DNA from: Plantactinospora soyae
GTDB lineage: Bacteria > Actinomycetota > Actinomycetes > Mycobacteriales > Micromonosporaceae
Length of the DNA stretch: 64,000 nt
Direction of reading: 5' to 3'
NCBI RefSeq assembly: GCF_014874095.1
Contig: NZ_JADBEB010000001.1
Span: 4,278,001-4,342,000, forward strand
Translations under genes and position numbers: made by a program
In this document: one piece after another, positions 34,092 through 42,428 of the stretch
Numbering within the stretch: position 1 is the first letter of the stretch
Layout of the letters: every line of letters starts with the position of its first letter
The notes under the pieces: model-generated
The model's input: the letters and a program-made list of their open reading frames with translations, nothing else
Told to the model about the DNA's origin: nothing
The model's database searches: none

Positions 34092-34302
34092 CCCCAGCCG
34101 AACCTCCGCCGTCACGATCAACTGATGCGCCCCACCGCGAGTACGCCGCTCGCGCCACGCCTGCTGCACGGCGGCGCGGCGCGGCGCGGGTGGCTGTACT
34201 CGACGCGTTCAGCCAGCCGTCGTGTGGTGACCACAAGCTACTGCCGCTACGAAATCTAGCGTCGCTAGGACTCTGCCAGTCTGACCAAGAGGGAAGCCGC
34301 CC

Positions 34303-34680
34303 ATGCTCACCATCATCGCCAAGGTGCTCGTCGGACTGATCGGCGCAGGCATCATCTTCATCGGCGTGAACGCCTTCCGGGCGCCGCAGGCCGCAGCCGG
34401 CTTCGGCATCCCCGGCACGCCGACCGAGGACCGCACCTTCCAGGCCTGGCTGGCTGTCAAGGCTGTGCGCGACATCGCCTCGGGGCTCTTCATCTTCATC
34501 CTGCTTGCTGGGGCCACACCGCACCTGCTGGGCTGGTTCATGCTGGCCGCCGCCGGCATGCCCGCCGGCGACGCACTGATCGTGTTGCGCAGCAACGGGC
34601 CCAAGGCGGTCGCCTACGGCGTCCACGGGGCCACCGCCGCGGTAATGGTGGCGATCAGCGTGCTCCTGCTCGTCGCGTGA
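34303..34680 (+). CDS. DUF4267 small membrane protein
   Basis: A 125-residue, four-helix membrane protein: IIAKVLVGLIGAGIIFIG, then FRAPQAAAGFGIPGTP, AVRDIASGLFIFILL and a C-terminal span. The pattern fits DUF4267, whose role is unknown. An AGGGAAG ribosome site precedes the ATG. Confidence 0.82.
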   Translation: MLTIIAKVLVGLIGAGIIFIGVNAFRAPQAAAGFGIPGTPTEDRTFQAWLAVKAVRDIASGLFIFILLAGATPHLLGWFMLAAAGMPAGDALIVLRSNGPKAVAYGVHGATAAVMVAISVLLLVA

Positions 34681-34739
34681 CCACGCGTCACGCCGCTTCG
34701 GCCGAAGATCGCATCCACTGAAGGGAACAGCCTCTTTTC

Positions 34740-34842
34740 ATGCTCAGCTTCGAGATCAATCTGATCGGTACGGTCCGCAATGACTGGACGGATGTCCAAC
34801 ACACGGACAACTGGGGTGCCGTCCGCAGCAGGATCACCCGAG
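34740..34842 (+). pseudogene. TrmO-like (UPF0066) N-terminal fragment
   Basis: ATG at 34740 opens about 33 codons matching the start of TrmO/TsaA-type tRNA methyltransferases (EINLIGTVRNDWTDVQHTDN, then WGAVRSRI). The reading frame then crosses into the 3' end of the TPR gene on the opposite strand, so the remaining protein is lost. This is a clean truncation at a rearrangement junction. Confidence 0.6.
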
Positions 34843-35211
34843 TTCCTTCATGGTGGCGACCGCCTGCGGGTGCCCGAGGCGTGCGGCTTGCGCAATGTGG
34901 ATGTTCGCCTCGTCGAACCGCTCGACCCTGCCGAGGACAAACGCGAGGACCCTGTGCCCGTCTGGCCATTCCGGATCCAGCCGAAGTCCCTCCTGCAACG
35001 GATCGATCGCCTCGGCCGGGCGGCCGGCCCTCACCAGTGACGTTCCGCAGAGCAGCCGGGCCGACATCCAGAGCGACCCGCGCACACCTTCGTTGACCTT
35101 GGCGAACTCCTCGGCGGCCTCCGACCAGCGTTCTTGCTCGAAGAGGTCAAAACCCCGGTCGTACGCCTCTTGGCCGCGATCATGCCCGGACCCCCACGAT
35201 TCCAAGGGCAA
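34834..35211 (-). CDS. Tetratricopeptide-repeat protein
   Basis: A 125-residue helical protein with about three TPR-like units (AYDRGFDLFEQERWSEAAEE, LVRAGRPAEAIDPLQEGLRL, VEREDEAN-like third unit). TPR proteins scaffold protein contacts; no partner is evident. The stop at 34834 directly meets the TrmO fragment, so the C-terminus may be affected by the same junction. The start is ATG 35211; the next gene starts divergently 21 bases away. Confidence 0.7.
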   Translation of the reverse strand: MPLESWGSGHDRGQEAYDRGFDLFEQERWSEAAEEFAKVNEGVRGSLWMSARLLCGTSLVRAGRPAEAIDPLQEGLRLDPEWPDGHRVLAFVLGRVERFDEANIHIAQAARLGHPQAVATMKELG

Positions 35212-35232
35212 GCCGTCGGGTACTGGGCGATC

Positions 35233-35493
35233 ATGAACCGATTCGTGAATCCGGGCCGGAATGGCTGGCTGGCGTTGCTCGGCGGCTTGGTGCTGGGTGT
35301 GGTGTGCGCCTCGGCGTTCTTCAGGGTCGCGACGTTCGGTGACTCGTGGATGGTGCTGGCAGTTGTTGCGTTGCCTTGCCTCTTCGCTGCGATTCCTTAC
35401 CGCCCGAACCGACCCTCGGCGCTGGCGCCTTGGCGTTACTTCGTACTGGCACTGGGCTTGACATTTTGTGCGTCTTCGCTGATCGGAAGTTAG
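35233..35493 (+). CDS. Small membrane protein of unknown function
   Basis: An 86-residue protein with three hydrophobic helices (GWLALLGGLVLGVVCASAFF, WMVLAVVALPCLFAAI, RYFVLALGLTFCASSLIGS). ATG 35233 is taken because the frame upstream overlaps the TPR gene. No family is recognised. Confidence 0.55.
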   Translation: MNRFVNPGRNGWLALLGGLVLGVVCASAFFRVATFGDSWMVLAVVALPCLFAAIPYRPNRPSALAPWRYFVLALGLTFCASSLIGS

Positions 35494-35749
35494 GGCTCGT
35501 TCGCCATCTCGGTGTCAGCGCGATTCGTCACCGCTGACTCGGTCGCGACCCGGATCGGGCGCGAGTGGTGATGGTGCGGGTTGCTCGTGTGCGTCAGTTG
35601 CTCGGGTCAACTGCCGATGCGCGCCGGCGGCGGGTCTGCTCCACACCCCGCAGCTGCCGGTCGAGCCGGTCCCGGCGCGCGGTCCGGGCCCGCTGCACCG
35701 CCCGGACCTGCTCCGGGCCGGCCTAGTCGGCGAGCACGGCGCGGCCCAG

Positions 35750-36157
35750 GTGCGCTGGACACCCGATCGGGTCCACGCCGCGCTCGAACATGCCGCCACC
35801 CACCCCGATCTGGGCGGGCCACTCACCCTGCGCCGCACCGCCCCGCACACCTACACCGTCGGCCCTCGACTCGACCTGCTCACCGATGAGCAACGCACCG
35901 CCGTGCTCAACCCCGACCAACACACCCAACCGCTCACCGTTGAACAGGCCAACGTGCTGCTCGCCGCAATCGCCCTGCTCGGCGTCCGTCGCCTCGAACA
36001 CGACCGCTTCGAACACGAGGCGCCCGCGGTCACCAGACCGCGTGAGACGGGACAGGACGCTCGCAAAATGCGCCGGACAGCTCGCAAGATCACTCGCAAA
36101 CTGGCCTGGACACTCGCAGGGTTCGGTGGACCGGACAACACTGTCGCGTCCGCCTGA
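35750..36157 (+). pseudogene. Unidentified gene remnant
   Basis: A GTG at 35750 can start 135 codons, but coding-like sequence in the same frame begins before it (about 35635: AAGLLHTPQLPVEPVP, then PDLLRAGLVGEHGAAQVRW). It continues DRVHAALEHAATHPDLGGPL and LTVEQANVLLAAIALLGVRR, then turns basic. No start with a ribosome site is visible, so the 5' end appears lost. No family is recognised. Confidence 0.4.
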
Positions 36158-36191
36158 AGGTTGCGGATGATCAAGGCGGTGACCAGCCGCT

Positions 36192-36243
36192 CGCAAGGTA
36201 GGTCCGGACGCCGGCGAGTCCAGTCGTCCGGACCTACTTTGCG
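36192..36243. repeat. 19-bp inverted repeat of the AAGGTARGTCCGGAC family
   Basis: The arm at 36192-36210 pairs with 36225-36243 (18 of 19 positions) around a 14-base spacer. The arm shares the word AAGGTAnGTCCGGAC with the direct repeats at 40118-40176. It ends 98 bases from the protease stop and may also act as a terminator. Confidence 0.7.
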
Positions 36244-36341
36244 GTTTCCGACGAGGGTCACCCCGCAGACACCGTTGTGTGCGGTGGTGGCAAAGCTGTT
36301 CGTCCGATCTGCAGACCTCGGCCACCGCTGTCGGGTGTCGG

Positions 36342-37109
36342 TCAGGTGGAGCTTGAGAGCAGTTGGTTGACGGCTCGCTGGATGTCCTGGCTGAAGTAGG
36401 CGACGTCGGTGTAGGTGGGGGTCGGCTCCTCGCCGGCGTCCCAGTCACAGTCTGAGCCGCTGCTCACGATGCCGACCTGCTCCCAGACACCACTCGGAAG
36501 ACGGTGCACTGCCGGCCCGCCGGAGTCTCCGCCGCAGTGGCTCTTCTGGTCCACAGACTTTGCGCAGATCGACGACCTCGGGTACTCGGGGTGCTCGATC
36601 CACCAGGGGTCGTCGAAACACTGCTCGTCCGGCAAGAACGGCAGCTCCACCTTGCCAAGGAAGCGTTCCTGAGGGGCCTCCCACTTTTGTTTGCCCCAAC
36701 CGGCCACGGTCAGTGTCTGCAGCTGCCTGGGCTCGGTCGCGAGTCGCACGGTGGGCAGGTCGAGCGTCCGCTCTAACTTGATCACTGCCCAGTCTGGTCC
36801 CTCCCACCATTCGATTCCGCCGATGATGGCGGTGGACTTGGTGATCGTCCGCTGCGGGTCCTCAAGGTCGACTGCACCGGAGACGACGGTGAAGCTGTCC
36901 CCGGGTTGTCCATCGACGCAATGCTGGGCGGTGAGGACCAGTTGGGGGTGGATGAGAGTCCCGCCGCAACCCACCGGCAGGAGCCGGACCGTCCACGGGA
37001 ACTCACCGGGTGCAGCCCGCTCACCTCCGCTGATAGCGGCGGCGGGAGCGGCCATGGCCAGCGTGGCGGCCAGCGCCAACCCGGCAGTCAGAAATCGCTT
37101 GAAGCGCAT
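36342..37109 (-). CDS. Secreted trypsin-like serine protease (S1)
   Basis: A 255-residue chymotrypsin-fold protease. It has a signal peptide (basic start, then FLTAGLALAATLAMAAPAAA) and a mature start near ISGG. The catalytic triad is visible: His in LTAQHC, Asp in DWAVIKL, Ser in CGGDSGGP. Cys pairs fit disulfides. ATG 37109 is preferred over 37112 because the AAGGAG site is then five bases away. Trypsin-like specificity is likely but I did not verify the S1 pocket residue. Secreted; target unknown. Confidence 0.9.
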   Translation of the reverse strand: MRFKRFLTAGLALAATLAMAAPAAAISGGERAAPGEFPWTVRLLPVGCGGTLIHPQLVLTAQHCVDGQPGDSFTVVSGAVDLEDPQRTITKSTAIIGGIEWWEGPDWAVIKLERTLDLPTVRLATEPRQLQTLTVAGWGKQKWEAPQERFLGKVELPFLPDEQCFDDPWWIEHPEYPRSSICAKSVDQKSHCGGDSGGPAVHRLPSGVWEQVGIVSSGSDCDWDAGEEPTPTYTDVAYFSQDIQRAVNQLLSSST

Positions 37110-37126
37110 CATGCTCCTTGGGTGGG

Positions 37127-37444
37127 TTACAGGTCTCCACTAAGACGGCGCCGATGGGGCCTTTGGTTCAGGTCGGACCGATTTCCGGCCATCTCGGCGG
37201 TTCTAGGTCTCTGACGCGCGAAGCACCGCCTGCGATCGGCCGCGCAGCGCTGACCCGCGCAGCGCGCGGCGAACACCTCCCGCTGCACCCGTTCCAGTTC
37301 GGCCCACGTGGCTCCGGCGACGCTGCCCGCGGCATCCGCCCGGGCCACCGCGACCACCAGTTCCCCGCGTACCCGTTCGACATCCGCGCCCGAGTCCGGG
37401 CCAGCGGTAACACCACCCCGGGCACTGCCTGAGGGTGAGCGCAT
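37127..37444 (-). CDS. Small hypothetical protein, possibly a remnant
   Basis: A 105-codon frame. Residues about 20-70 look coding (DVERVRGELVVAVARADAAG, ATWAELERVQREVFAARCAG); the C-terminus is Arg-rich and overlaps the protease promoter area. No family recognised and no good ribosome site; it may be a fragment. Confidence 0.3.
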   Translation of the reverse strand: MRSPSGSARGGVTAGPDSGADVERVRGELVVAVARADAAGSVAGATWAELERVQREVFAARCAGQRCAADRRRCFARQRPRTAEMAGNRSDLNQRPHRRRLSGDL

Positions 37445-37631
37445 CCGATGAAACCCGCCGCCCTTGACTGGCAGGAGCGCGTATTCGAACTGTGCGGACT
37501 CCTGTGACGGGGAGGATCAGCGGTTACGCGGCGTTACTGTTCATGGCAGGCAGTCGCGGAGCTGGTGGTGTCGCGGGACCGGTCGCGGCGCGATCGACCC
37601 TTCGGGGCGTTGGACCGATGGCGGTTCGGGT

Positions 37632-37805
37632 TCACTTCTGTGGGCGTTCCTTGTGTCCGGCTTCGAGGAGTTGGAGCATCTCGGCGATGCGTTGTGGGCG
37701 TTGTTCGGGGCGGCGTTTGGTGGCGTCGATCCATCGGAGGTAGGCCCGCCGGTAGAACTGGGCCAGGGAGTCGAAGAACGCTGCGGCCTTCGGGTGGTGC
37801 CGGCG
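37632..37805 (-). pseudogene. YdeI/OmpD-associated family, C-terminal fragment
   Basis: About 56 codons ending TGA at 37632 read HHPKAAAFFDSLAQFYRRAY, then LRWIDATKRRPEQRPQRIAE and MLQLLEAGHKERPQK. This is the characteristic C-terminal part of YdeI-type proteins. The N-terminal domain is missing: the frame is joined near 37805 to an unrelated fragment, so the gene is dead. Confidence 0.6.
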
Positions 37806-37923
37806 TTGATGGCTTGTCTGGTCGCGGTCGTCTGGTGGATGCCGAGGGCGTCGGCGATGACGGGGGCGGGGACCTGGGCGACGAGCTGGCGGAGGGCGCT
37901 GCTGGACGGCCGAGAGCCGTCAA
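37803..37923 (-). pseudogene. Recombinase-like C-terminal fragment
   Basis: About 40 codons read ALRQLVAQVPAPVIADALGI and HQTTATRQAINAG. The (V/L)PAPV-ADxLGIH pattern resembles the tail of actinobacterial tyrosine-recombinase-like proteins. It is fused head-on to the YdeI fragment, which marks an old deletion junction. Low information content keeps the assignment tentative. Confidence 0.35.
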
Positions 37924-37939
37924 GGCGAGGACCGCAGCC

Positions 37940-38887
37940 TCACGCCCGGAACGTGCGGCGGTAGGCGTCCGGCGGTACGCCGATCGTGCGGTGGAAGTGG
38001 CGGCGCAGTGTCGTCGCCGTGCCCATGCCCGCGGCCGAGGCGATGGTGTCGACGCTGTCGTCCGTGGTCTCCAGCAGCTCCTGCGCGCGGCGGATCCGCT
38101 GCGTCAGCAGCCACTGCAGCGGGGTGGTGCCGGTTACCGAGTGGAAGTGGCGGGCCAGGTGGCGCGAGCTCATGTTCGCCTGGCGGGCCAGGTCCTCCAC
38201 GGTGAGCGGCTGGTCCAGCCGCCGCATCAGCCAGGGGAGCAGCTCGGCCAGGGGATGGCCGTCCTGGGTGGGCACCGGTGTGGTGACGAACTGGGCCTGG
38301 CCACCGGCCCGGTGGGGCGGCACGACCAGGCGGCGGGCGACCACGTTGGCGATCGCCGAGCCGTGGTCGCGGCGGACTAGATGCAGGCACAGGTCCATCG
38401 CTGCGGCCTTGCCCGCAGACGTGAGCACGCTGCCGTTGTCGACGTAGAGCACGTCCGGGTCGACCTTCACCCGGGGATAGCGCGCGGCCAGTTCATCGGT
38501 GTGGGCCCAGTGCGTGGTCGCGTGTAGCCCGTCCAGCAGGCCGGCGGCGGCGAGCACGAACACGCCCGTGCACAGGGAGACCACCCGCGCGCCCGACTCG
38601 TGGGCCGCGCGCACCGCCTCGACCAGGTCGGCCGGCGGGTCCTCGTCGACGTCCGCCAAGGCGGGGACGATCACGGTGTCGGCGTGCGCCAGCCGGTCGA
38701 GCCCGCAGTCCGGCTCCAGCAGGAACCGGCCGACCCGGACGGCGTGCGTGCCGCACACCTTGACGTCGTACCAAGGGCCTGGCAGGGCGGCCGGGGCGGA
38801 ACCGAAGACCTCGTAGGCCAGGGCCAGCTCGAAGTGCAGCATCCCGTCGGTAGCGGCGACCGCGACGGAACGCGGGAAAGAACTCAT
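37940..38887 (-). CDS. GlxA-family transcriptional regulator (DJ-1/PfpI + AraC HTH)
   Basis: A 315-residue regulator. Residues about 6-170 form a DJ-1/PfpI-like domain with the nucleophile-elbow Cys in VVSLCTGVFVLAAAGLLDG. Residues about 215-312 carry two AraC-type helix-turn-helix motifs (EDLARQANMSSRHLARHF; DTIASAAGMGTATTLRRHF). ATG 38887 is used; ATG 38908 adds seven residues. It is divergent from the saccharopine-dehydrogenase-like gene and probably regulates it. Confidence 0.9.
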   Translation of the reverse strand: MSSFPRSVAVAATDGMLHFELALAYEVFGSAPAALPGPWYDVKVCGTHAVRVGRFLLEPDCGLDRLAHADTVIVPALADVDEDPPADLVEAVRAAHESGARVVSLCTGVFVLAAAGLLDGLHATTHWAHTDELAARYPRVKVDPDVLYVDNGSVLTSAGKAAAMDLCLHLVRRDHGSAIANVVARRLVVPPHRAGGQAQFVTTPVPTQDGHPLAELLPWLMRRLDQPLTVEDLARQANMSSRHLARHFHSVTGTTPLQWLLTQRIRRAQELLETTDDSVDTIASAAGMGTATTLRRHFHRTIGVPPDAYRRTFRA

Positions 38888-38946
38888 GTCGGGAATTGTA
38901 CGGGTCATGTCGTTCCGGACACTGGCACCGATGGGCAAACGGGGAC

Positions 38947-40032
38947 ATGATTTCCGCAGTGGATCACTTCGAGCACGCGGGAGCAGACGTGGGATCAGGT
39001 CGGAACGTGGCAGTGTTCGGGGCCTACGGGCATACCGGGCGGTTCGTGGTCGCGGAGTTGCGCGAGCGCGGATACGTCCCGCTGCTCCTCGGTCGCGACG
39101 AGGACAAGCTGCTGGCGCTGGCGCAGGTCCAACCGGGGCTCGAGGCGCGGCAGGCGTCGGTCGACGATCCAGCCTCGCTCGACCGCGCGCTGAACGGCGC
39201 GGCCGCCGTGATCAACTGCGCCGGGCCTTTCGCCACGACCGCAGCCCCGCTGGTCGAGGCGGCGCTGCGCGCCGGTATCCCGTATGTCGACGTGGCGGCC
39301 GAGATCGAGGCGAACCTTGACACGTTCGCGCACTTCGAGGAGCGCGCCCGCGCCGCGGGCACCGTGGTGGTCCCTGCGATGGCCTTCTACGGCGGCCTCG
39401 GCGACCTGTTGGTCACCACCGCGATGGGCGACTGGACGGCGGCGGACGAGGCGCACATCGCCTACGGCCTGAGCAGTTGGCACCCCACCGCCGGGACGCG
39501 TGTCGCGGGCGTGGTCTCGGGGCAGCGACGGGGTGGCCGCCGTGTCCGCTACACCGGCGGACGGCTGGAGTACCACGACGACACTCTGCCGACCCTGGAG
39601 TGGCCCTTCCCGGCTCCGCTCGGCCCCCAGAGCGTCATCGGAGAGTTCACCATGGCCGACGTCGTCACCATTCCCAGCCACCTGGCCATCCCGGAGGTGC
39701 GCACCTACATGACCGCCAAGGCGGCCGCGGACCTGTCCGCTCCTGACGCCTCGGCACCGACCGCCGTCGACGAGCGCGGCCGCTCCGCGCAGACCTTCGT
39801 CGTCGACGTCCTCGTCCGCTCCGGCGGAGCGGAACGCCGCGTGGTCGCCGCCGGTCAGGACATCTACGCCATCAGCGCGCCGCTCGCGGTGGAGGCCGTC
39901 GACCGCATCCTCACCGGCCGGACCAGGACCACCGGCGTCGCCTCCGCGGGCGCGGTCTTCGACGCCCCGGACTTCCTCCGCGCCCTGTCCTCGCACCTCT
40001 CGCTGCACGTCCCGCTCGACACACGCGGCTGA
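38947..40032 (+). CDS. Saccharopine-dehydrogenase-like NAD(P)-binding protein
   Basis: A 361-residue protein with an N-terminal Rossmann domain (NVAVFGAYGHTGRFVVAEL, GxxGxxG type) and a conserved second stretch AAVINCAGPFATTAAPLVEA. The family covers saccharopine reductase homologues and trans-acting enoyl reductases, so the substrate is uncertain. ATG 38947 is preferred; a GTG at 38989 lies closer to the fold. The gene is divergent from a GlxA regulator. Confidence 0.8.
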   Translation: MISAVDHFEHAGADVGSGRNVAVFGAYGHTGRFVVAELRERGYVPLLLGRDEDKLLALAQVQPGLEARQASVDDPASLDRALNGAAAVINCAGPFATTAAPLVEAALRAGIPYVDVAAEIEANLDTFAHFEERARAAGTVVVPAMAFYGGLGDLLVTTAMGDWTAADEAHIAYGLSSWHPTAGTRVAGVVSGQRRGGRRVRYTGGRLEYHDDTLPTLEWPFPAPLGPQSVIGEFTMADVVTIPSHLAIPEVRTYMTAKAAADLSAPDASAPTAVDERGRSAQTFVVDVLVRSGGAERRVVAAGQDIYAISAPLAVEAVDRILTGRTRTTGVASAGAVFDAPDFLRALSSHLSLHVPLDTRG

Positions 40033-40609
40033 CCGGCGACCCGTGCCGGGATCCAGACCGTGGTCAGTGCGGCCACTTTGCCAACTCGGCCGCGAACGGA
40101 CAGCGCCCACGACGCACCCGAAAGGTAAGTCCGAACGCCGCAAGATCATCCGAAAGGTAAGTCCGGACTCCGCAAGGTTCGCGTGGACAGGACACCAACG
40201 ATCGCGCAATCGCATCTGATCGAACAGGCGGCGGTTGCAGCAAGATATGCCGATTGGCGGCCAATTGCGCTCGACCGGGCGCGGTCGAGCGAGGCGAGCG
40301 GGCCGGCGTGTTGTCCGGCCCAACGGTGAAGCCCCGTGCCTGCTTGCCGTTCCTGGGTGTTCCGTGGTGGTGCAGCGGCCCGCGTTGGCGGCCGTCAGCC
40401 GTGGGGGGTGCCATCGTCAGCAGACACGGCCGCTTCGTCTGACTACGTTCGGTCACCCGCACGGTGGAGGGATGTGCGCGGGTCGCGGCAGAAGAGTGCG
40501 TTTCACCGGGCATGGTGCGCTGCGGGTAACGCGATGACCGGCGCGGCCATCAAACCCGGGATGGTGATTCGAGCGTGGTTGCTGGAGGTGGCCGTTGGCT
40601 ACGGACTGG
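40033..40609. other. Intergenic stretch with short repeats, no gene seen
   Basis: Contains the direct repeats at 40118-40176 and an inverted word around 40267-40292 (CTCGACCG...CGGTCGAG). None of the short frames has protein-like content. It looks like residual mobile DNA. Confidence 0.5.
40118..40176. repeat. Two direct 27-bp repeats (CCGAAAGGTAAGTCCG... units)
   Basis: Units at 40118-40144 and 40150-40176 differ at only two positions and have a 32-base period. They share AAGGTAnGTCCG with the inverted repeat at 36192-36243, and the GATCATCCG linker recurs in inverse at about 36162-36170. This looks like a dispersed element end or a binding-site array. Confidence 0.7.
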
Positions 40610-41239
40610 TTAGGTGCTGAGGTCGAGCAGGCCGCGTTGCAGGGCGGTGGTGACCGCCGCGGTGCGGTCGTCCACCCCGAGTTTGGTGAACGTGCGTACC
40701 AGGTGGGTCTTCACCGTGGTCTCGCTGATGTTCAGGCGGCGGCCGATCTGGCGGTTGGTGAGCCCGTCGGCGACGAGGGTGAGCACCTGCTGTTCGCGGG
40801 CGGTCAGTGGTTCGGTGGGCGGCGCCGCGGAGTGCGCCATCAGCCGGGCGGCCACGGTCGGGGCCAGCGCCGCCTCACCTATGGCGGCCGCCCGCACACC
40901 CCGTACAAGATCATTTCGCGGTGTGTCCTTGAGCAGGTAACCGACCGCGCCGGCGGCGAGCGCGCGCTTGATGTCGCGGTCGGTGTCGAACGTGGTGAGC
41001 ACCAGCACCCGGGTGCCGGGCAGCTCGTCGCGCACGGCGAGGGTGGCGGCGACACCGTCGAGGCCGGGCATGCGCAGGTCCATCAGCACCACGTCCGGGC
41101 GCAGCCGCCGTGCCGCGGTGACCGCGTCCCGGCCGTTGCCCGCCTCGCCGACCACCTCGATCCCCGGCTCGTCGGCGAGCATCCCGCGCAGTCCGTCGCG
41201 CACGACCGGGTGGTCGTCGACCAGCAGCACGGTGATCAT
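40610..41239 (-). CDS. NarL/FixJ-family response regulator
   Basis: A 209-residue response regulator. The receiver has D8-D9, phosphoacceptor D54 in VVLMDLRMPG and Lys in LLKD; the LuxR-type HTH opens LTAREQQVLTLVADGLTNRQ. Its ATG overlaps the kinase stop as ATGA. It is the last gene of an ATPase-permease-kinase-regulator operon, so it probably controls that ABC exporter. Confidence 0.94.
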   Translation of the reverse strand: MITVLLVDDHPVVRDGLRGMLADEPGIEVVGEAGNGRDAVTAARRLRPDVVLMDLRMPGLDGVAATLAVRDELPGTRVLVLTTFDTDRDIKRALAAGAVGYLLKDTPRNDLVRGVRAAAIGEAALAPTVAARLMAHSAAPPTEPLTAREQQVLTLVADGLTNRQIGRRLNISETTVKTHLVRTFTKLGVDDRTAAVTTALQRGLLDLST

Positions 41240-42408
41240 CGCTGGACCTGCATGATCACGGTGGTGCCGGAGCCGGGTGCGCTGTCGATCGACACGGTGC
41301 CGCCGGTCGCGGCCAGCCGGTCCCGCATGGTGGCCAGGCCGTAGCCGCCGGCCGAGCGCGCGGTGTCGAAGCCGAGCCCGTCGTCGGCGACCCGCACGGT
41401 CACCCGGCCGGCGCCTGCGCCGATCGTCAACCGCACGGCGCTGGCCCGCGCGTGCCGCGCCACGTTGGCCAGCGCCTCCTGCACCGCGCGCAGCAGGGCG
41501 TGCTCGGCGTCGGCGTCGAGCACCTCAGGCTCGCCGAGCACGCGCAGCTCGACGGGCAGCCCGGTGTCGATGGACCAGCGGCGCACCGCCAGCCTCGTGG
41601 CCGCGACCAGCCCACCGCCCAGCGCATCCGGACGGATCGCGTGCACCGCCGCGCGGATCTCGCCGAGCCCGTCGCGTGCCGCGGCGACCGACCTGGCCAG
41701 GTGTGCCTGGGCGCGCTCGCCGTCGGTGGCGAGCGCGCGCTGCGTCGCCTCGAGCTGGGTGACCACCCCGACCATGAGCTGGGCGACCGTGTCGTGCATC
41801 TCGCCGGCCAGCCGCTGCCGTTCGGCCAGCACACCCTCCCGGCGCGCGGCCTCGTCCAGCTCCACCCGTGCCGCCGCCAGCGCCTGCAACGCCTCCCGCC
41901 TGCGTAGACCCTGCCTGGCGACCAGGTGCACGAAACCGCCGATCGCGACCGACAGGATGACTGCGCCGGCCAGCTCGAACACGCCGCTCGGTCCGTCGAG
42001 GTCGTACCCGCGGTACCCCAGCCCGATGACTCCGGCGACCGCTGCCCCCGCGACCATGCCCCACCGGCCGAGCAGCACGAACGCCTGCGGGATCAGGCCG
42101 TAGATGCTCAGCACGAACGCCTCGCCGAAGCCGTACAGCGTCAGTACGCCAGCGCAACTGCCGGTCAAGGCCAGCAGACCACGCCACACCGACACGTCGA
42201 TCCCGGGCCTGTACACCGGCAGGACCAGGCCCGCGTGCCAGACCATGATCGCCACGACCAACCCCCACATGGCCGGCCACCGGTCTGTGGCCGGGTCGGC
42301 AACCGTCATCAGCACCGCGGGGAACAGCAGCAGCACGTAGAACAGGCCGTGCCAGGCCAGGTCCGCCTGGTCCAGCACGTCCCGTTCGACCGACGATTCA
42401 TTGCTCAC
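41236..42408 (-). CDS. Sensor histidine kinase (HisKA_3), DesK-like
   Basis: A 390-residue kinase with five to six N-terminal membrane spans (from LFYVLLLFPAVLMTV to VILSVAIGGFVHLV). The His box is LAGEMHDTVAQLMVGVVTQL and the HATPase_c domain has ALANVARHA and DDGLGFD. The GTG at 42408 (VSNESSVERD) is chosen; it lies 20 bases after the permease stop. Spans without a large extracytoplasmic loop suggest intramembrane sensing, as in bacitracin-type systems. Confidence 0.92.
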   Translation of the reverse strand: MSNESSVERDVLDQADLAWHGLFYVLLLFPAVLMTVADPATDRWPAMWGLVVAIMVWHAGLVLPVYRPGIDVSVWRGLLALTGSCAGVLTLYGFGEAFVLSIYGLIPQAFVLLGRWGMVAGAAVAGVIGLGYRGYDLDGPSGVFELAGAVILSVAIGGFVHLVARQGLRRREALQALAAARVELDEAARREGVLAERQRLAGEMHDTVAQLMVGVVTQLEATQRALATDGERAQAHLARSVAAARDGLGEIRAAVHAIRPDALGGGLVAATRLAVRRWSIDTGLPVELRVLGEPEVLDADAEHALLRAVQEALANVARHARASAVRLTIGAGAGRVTVRVADDGLGFDTARSAGGYGLATMRDRLAATGGTVSIDSAPGSGTTVIMQVQR

Positions 42409-42428
42409 CGCATCAGCCTGGCAGCACG

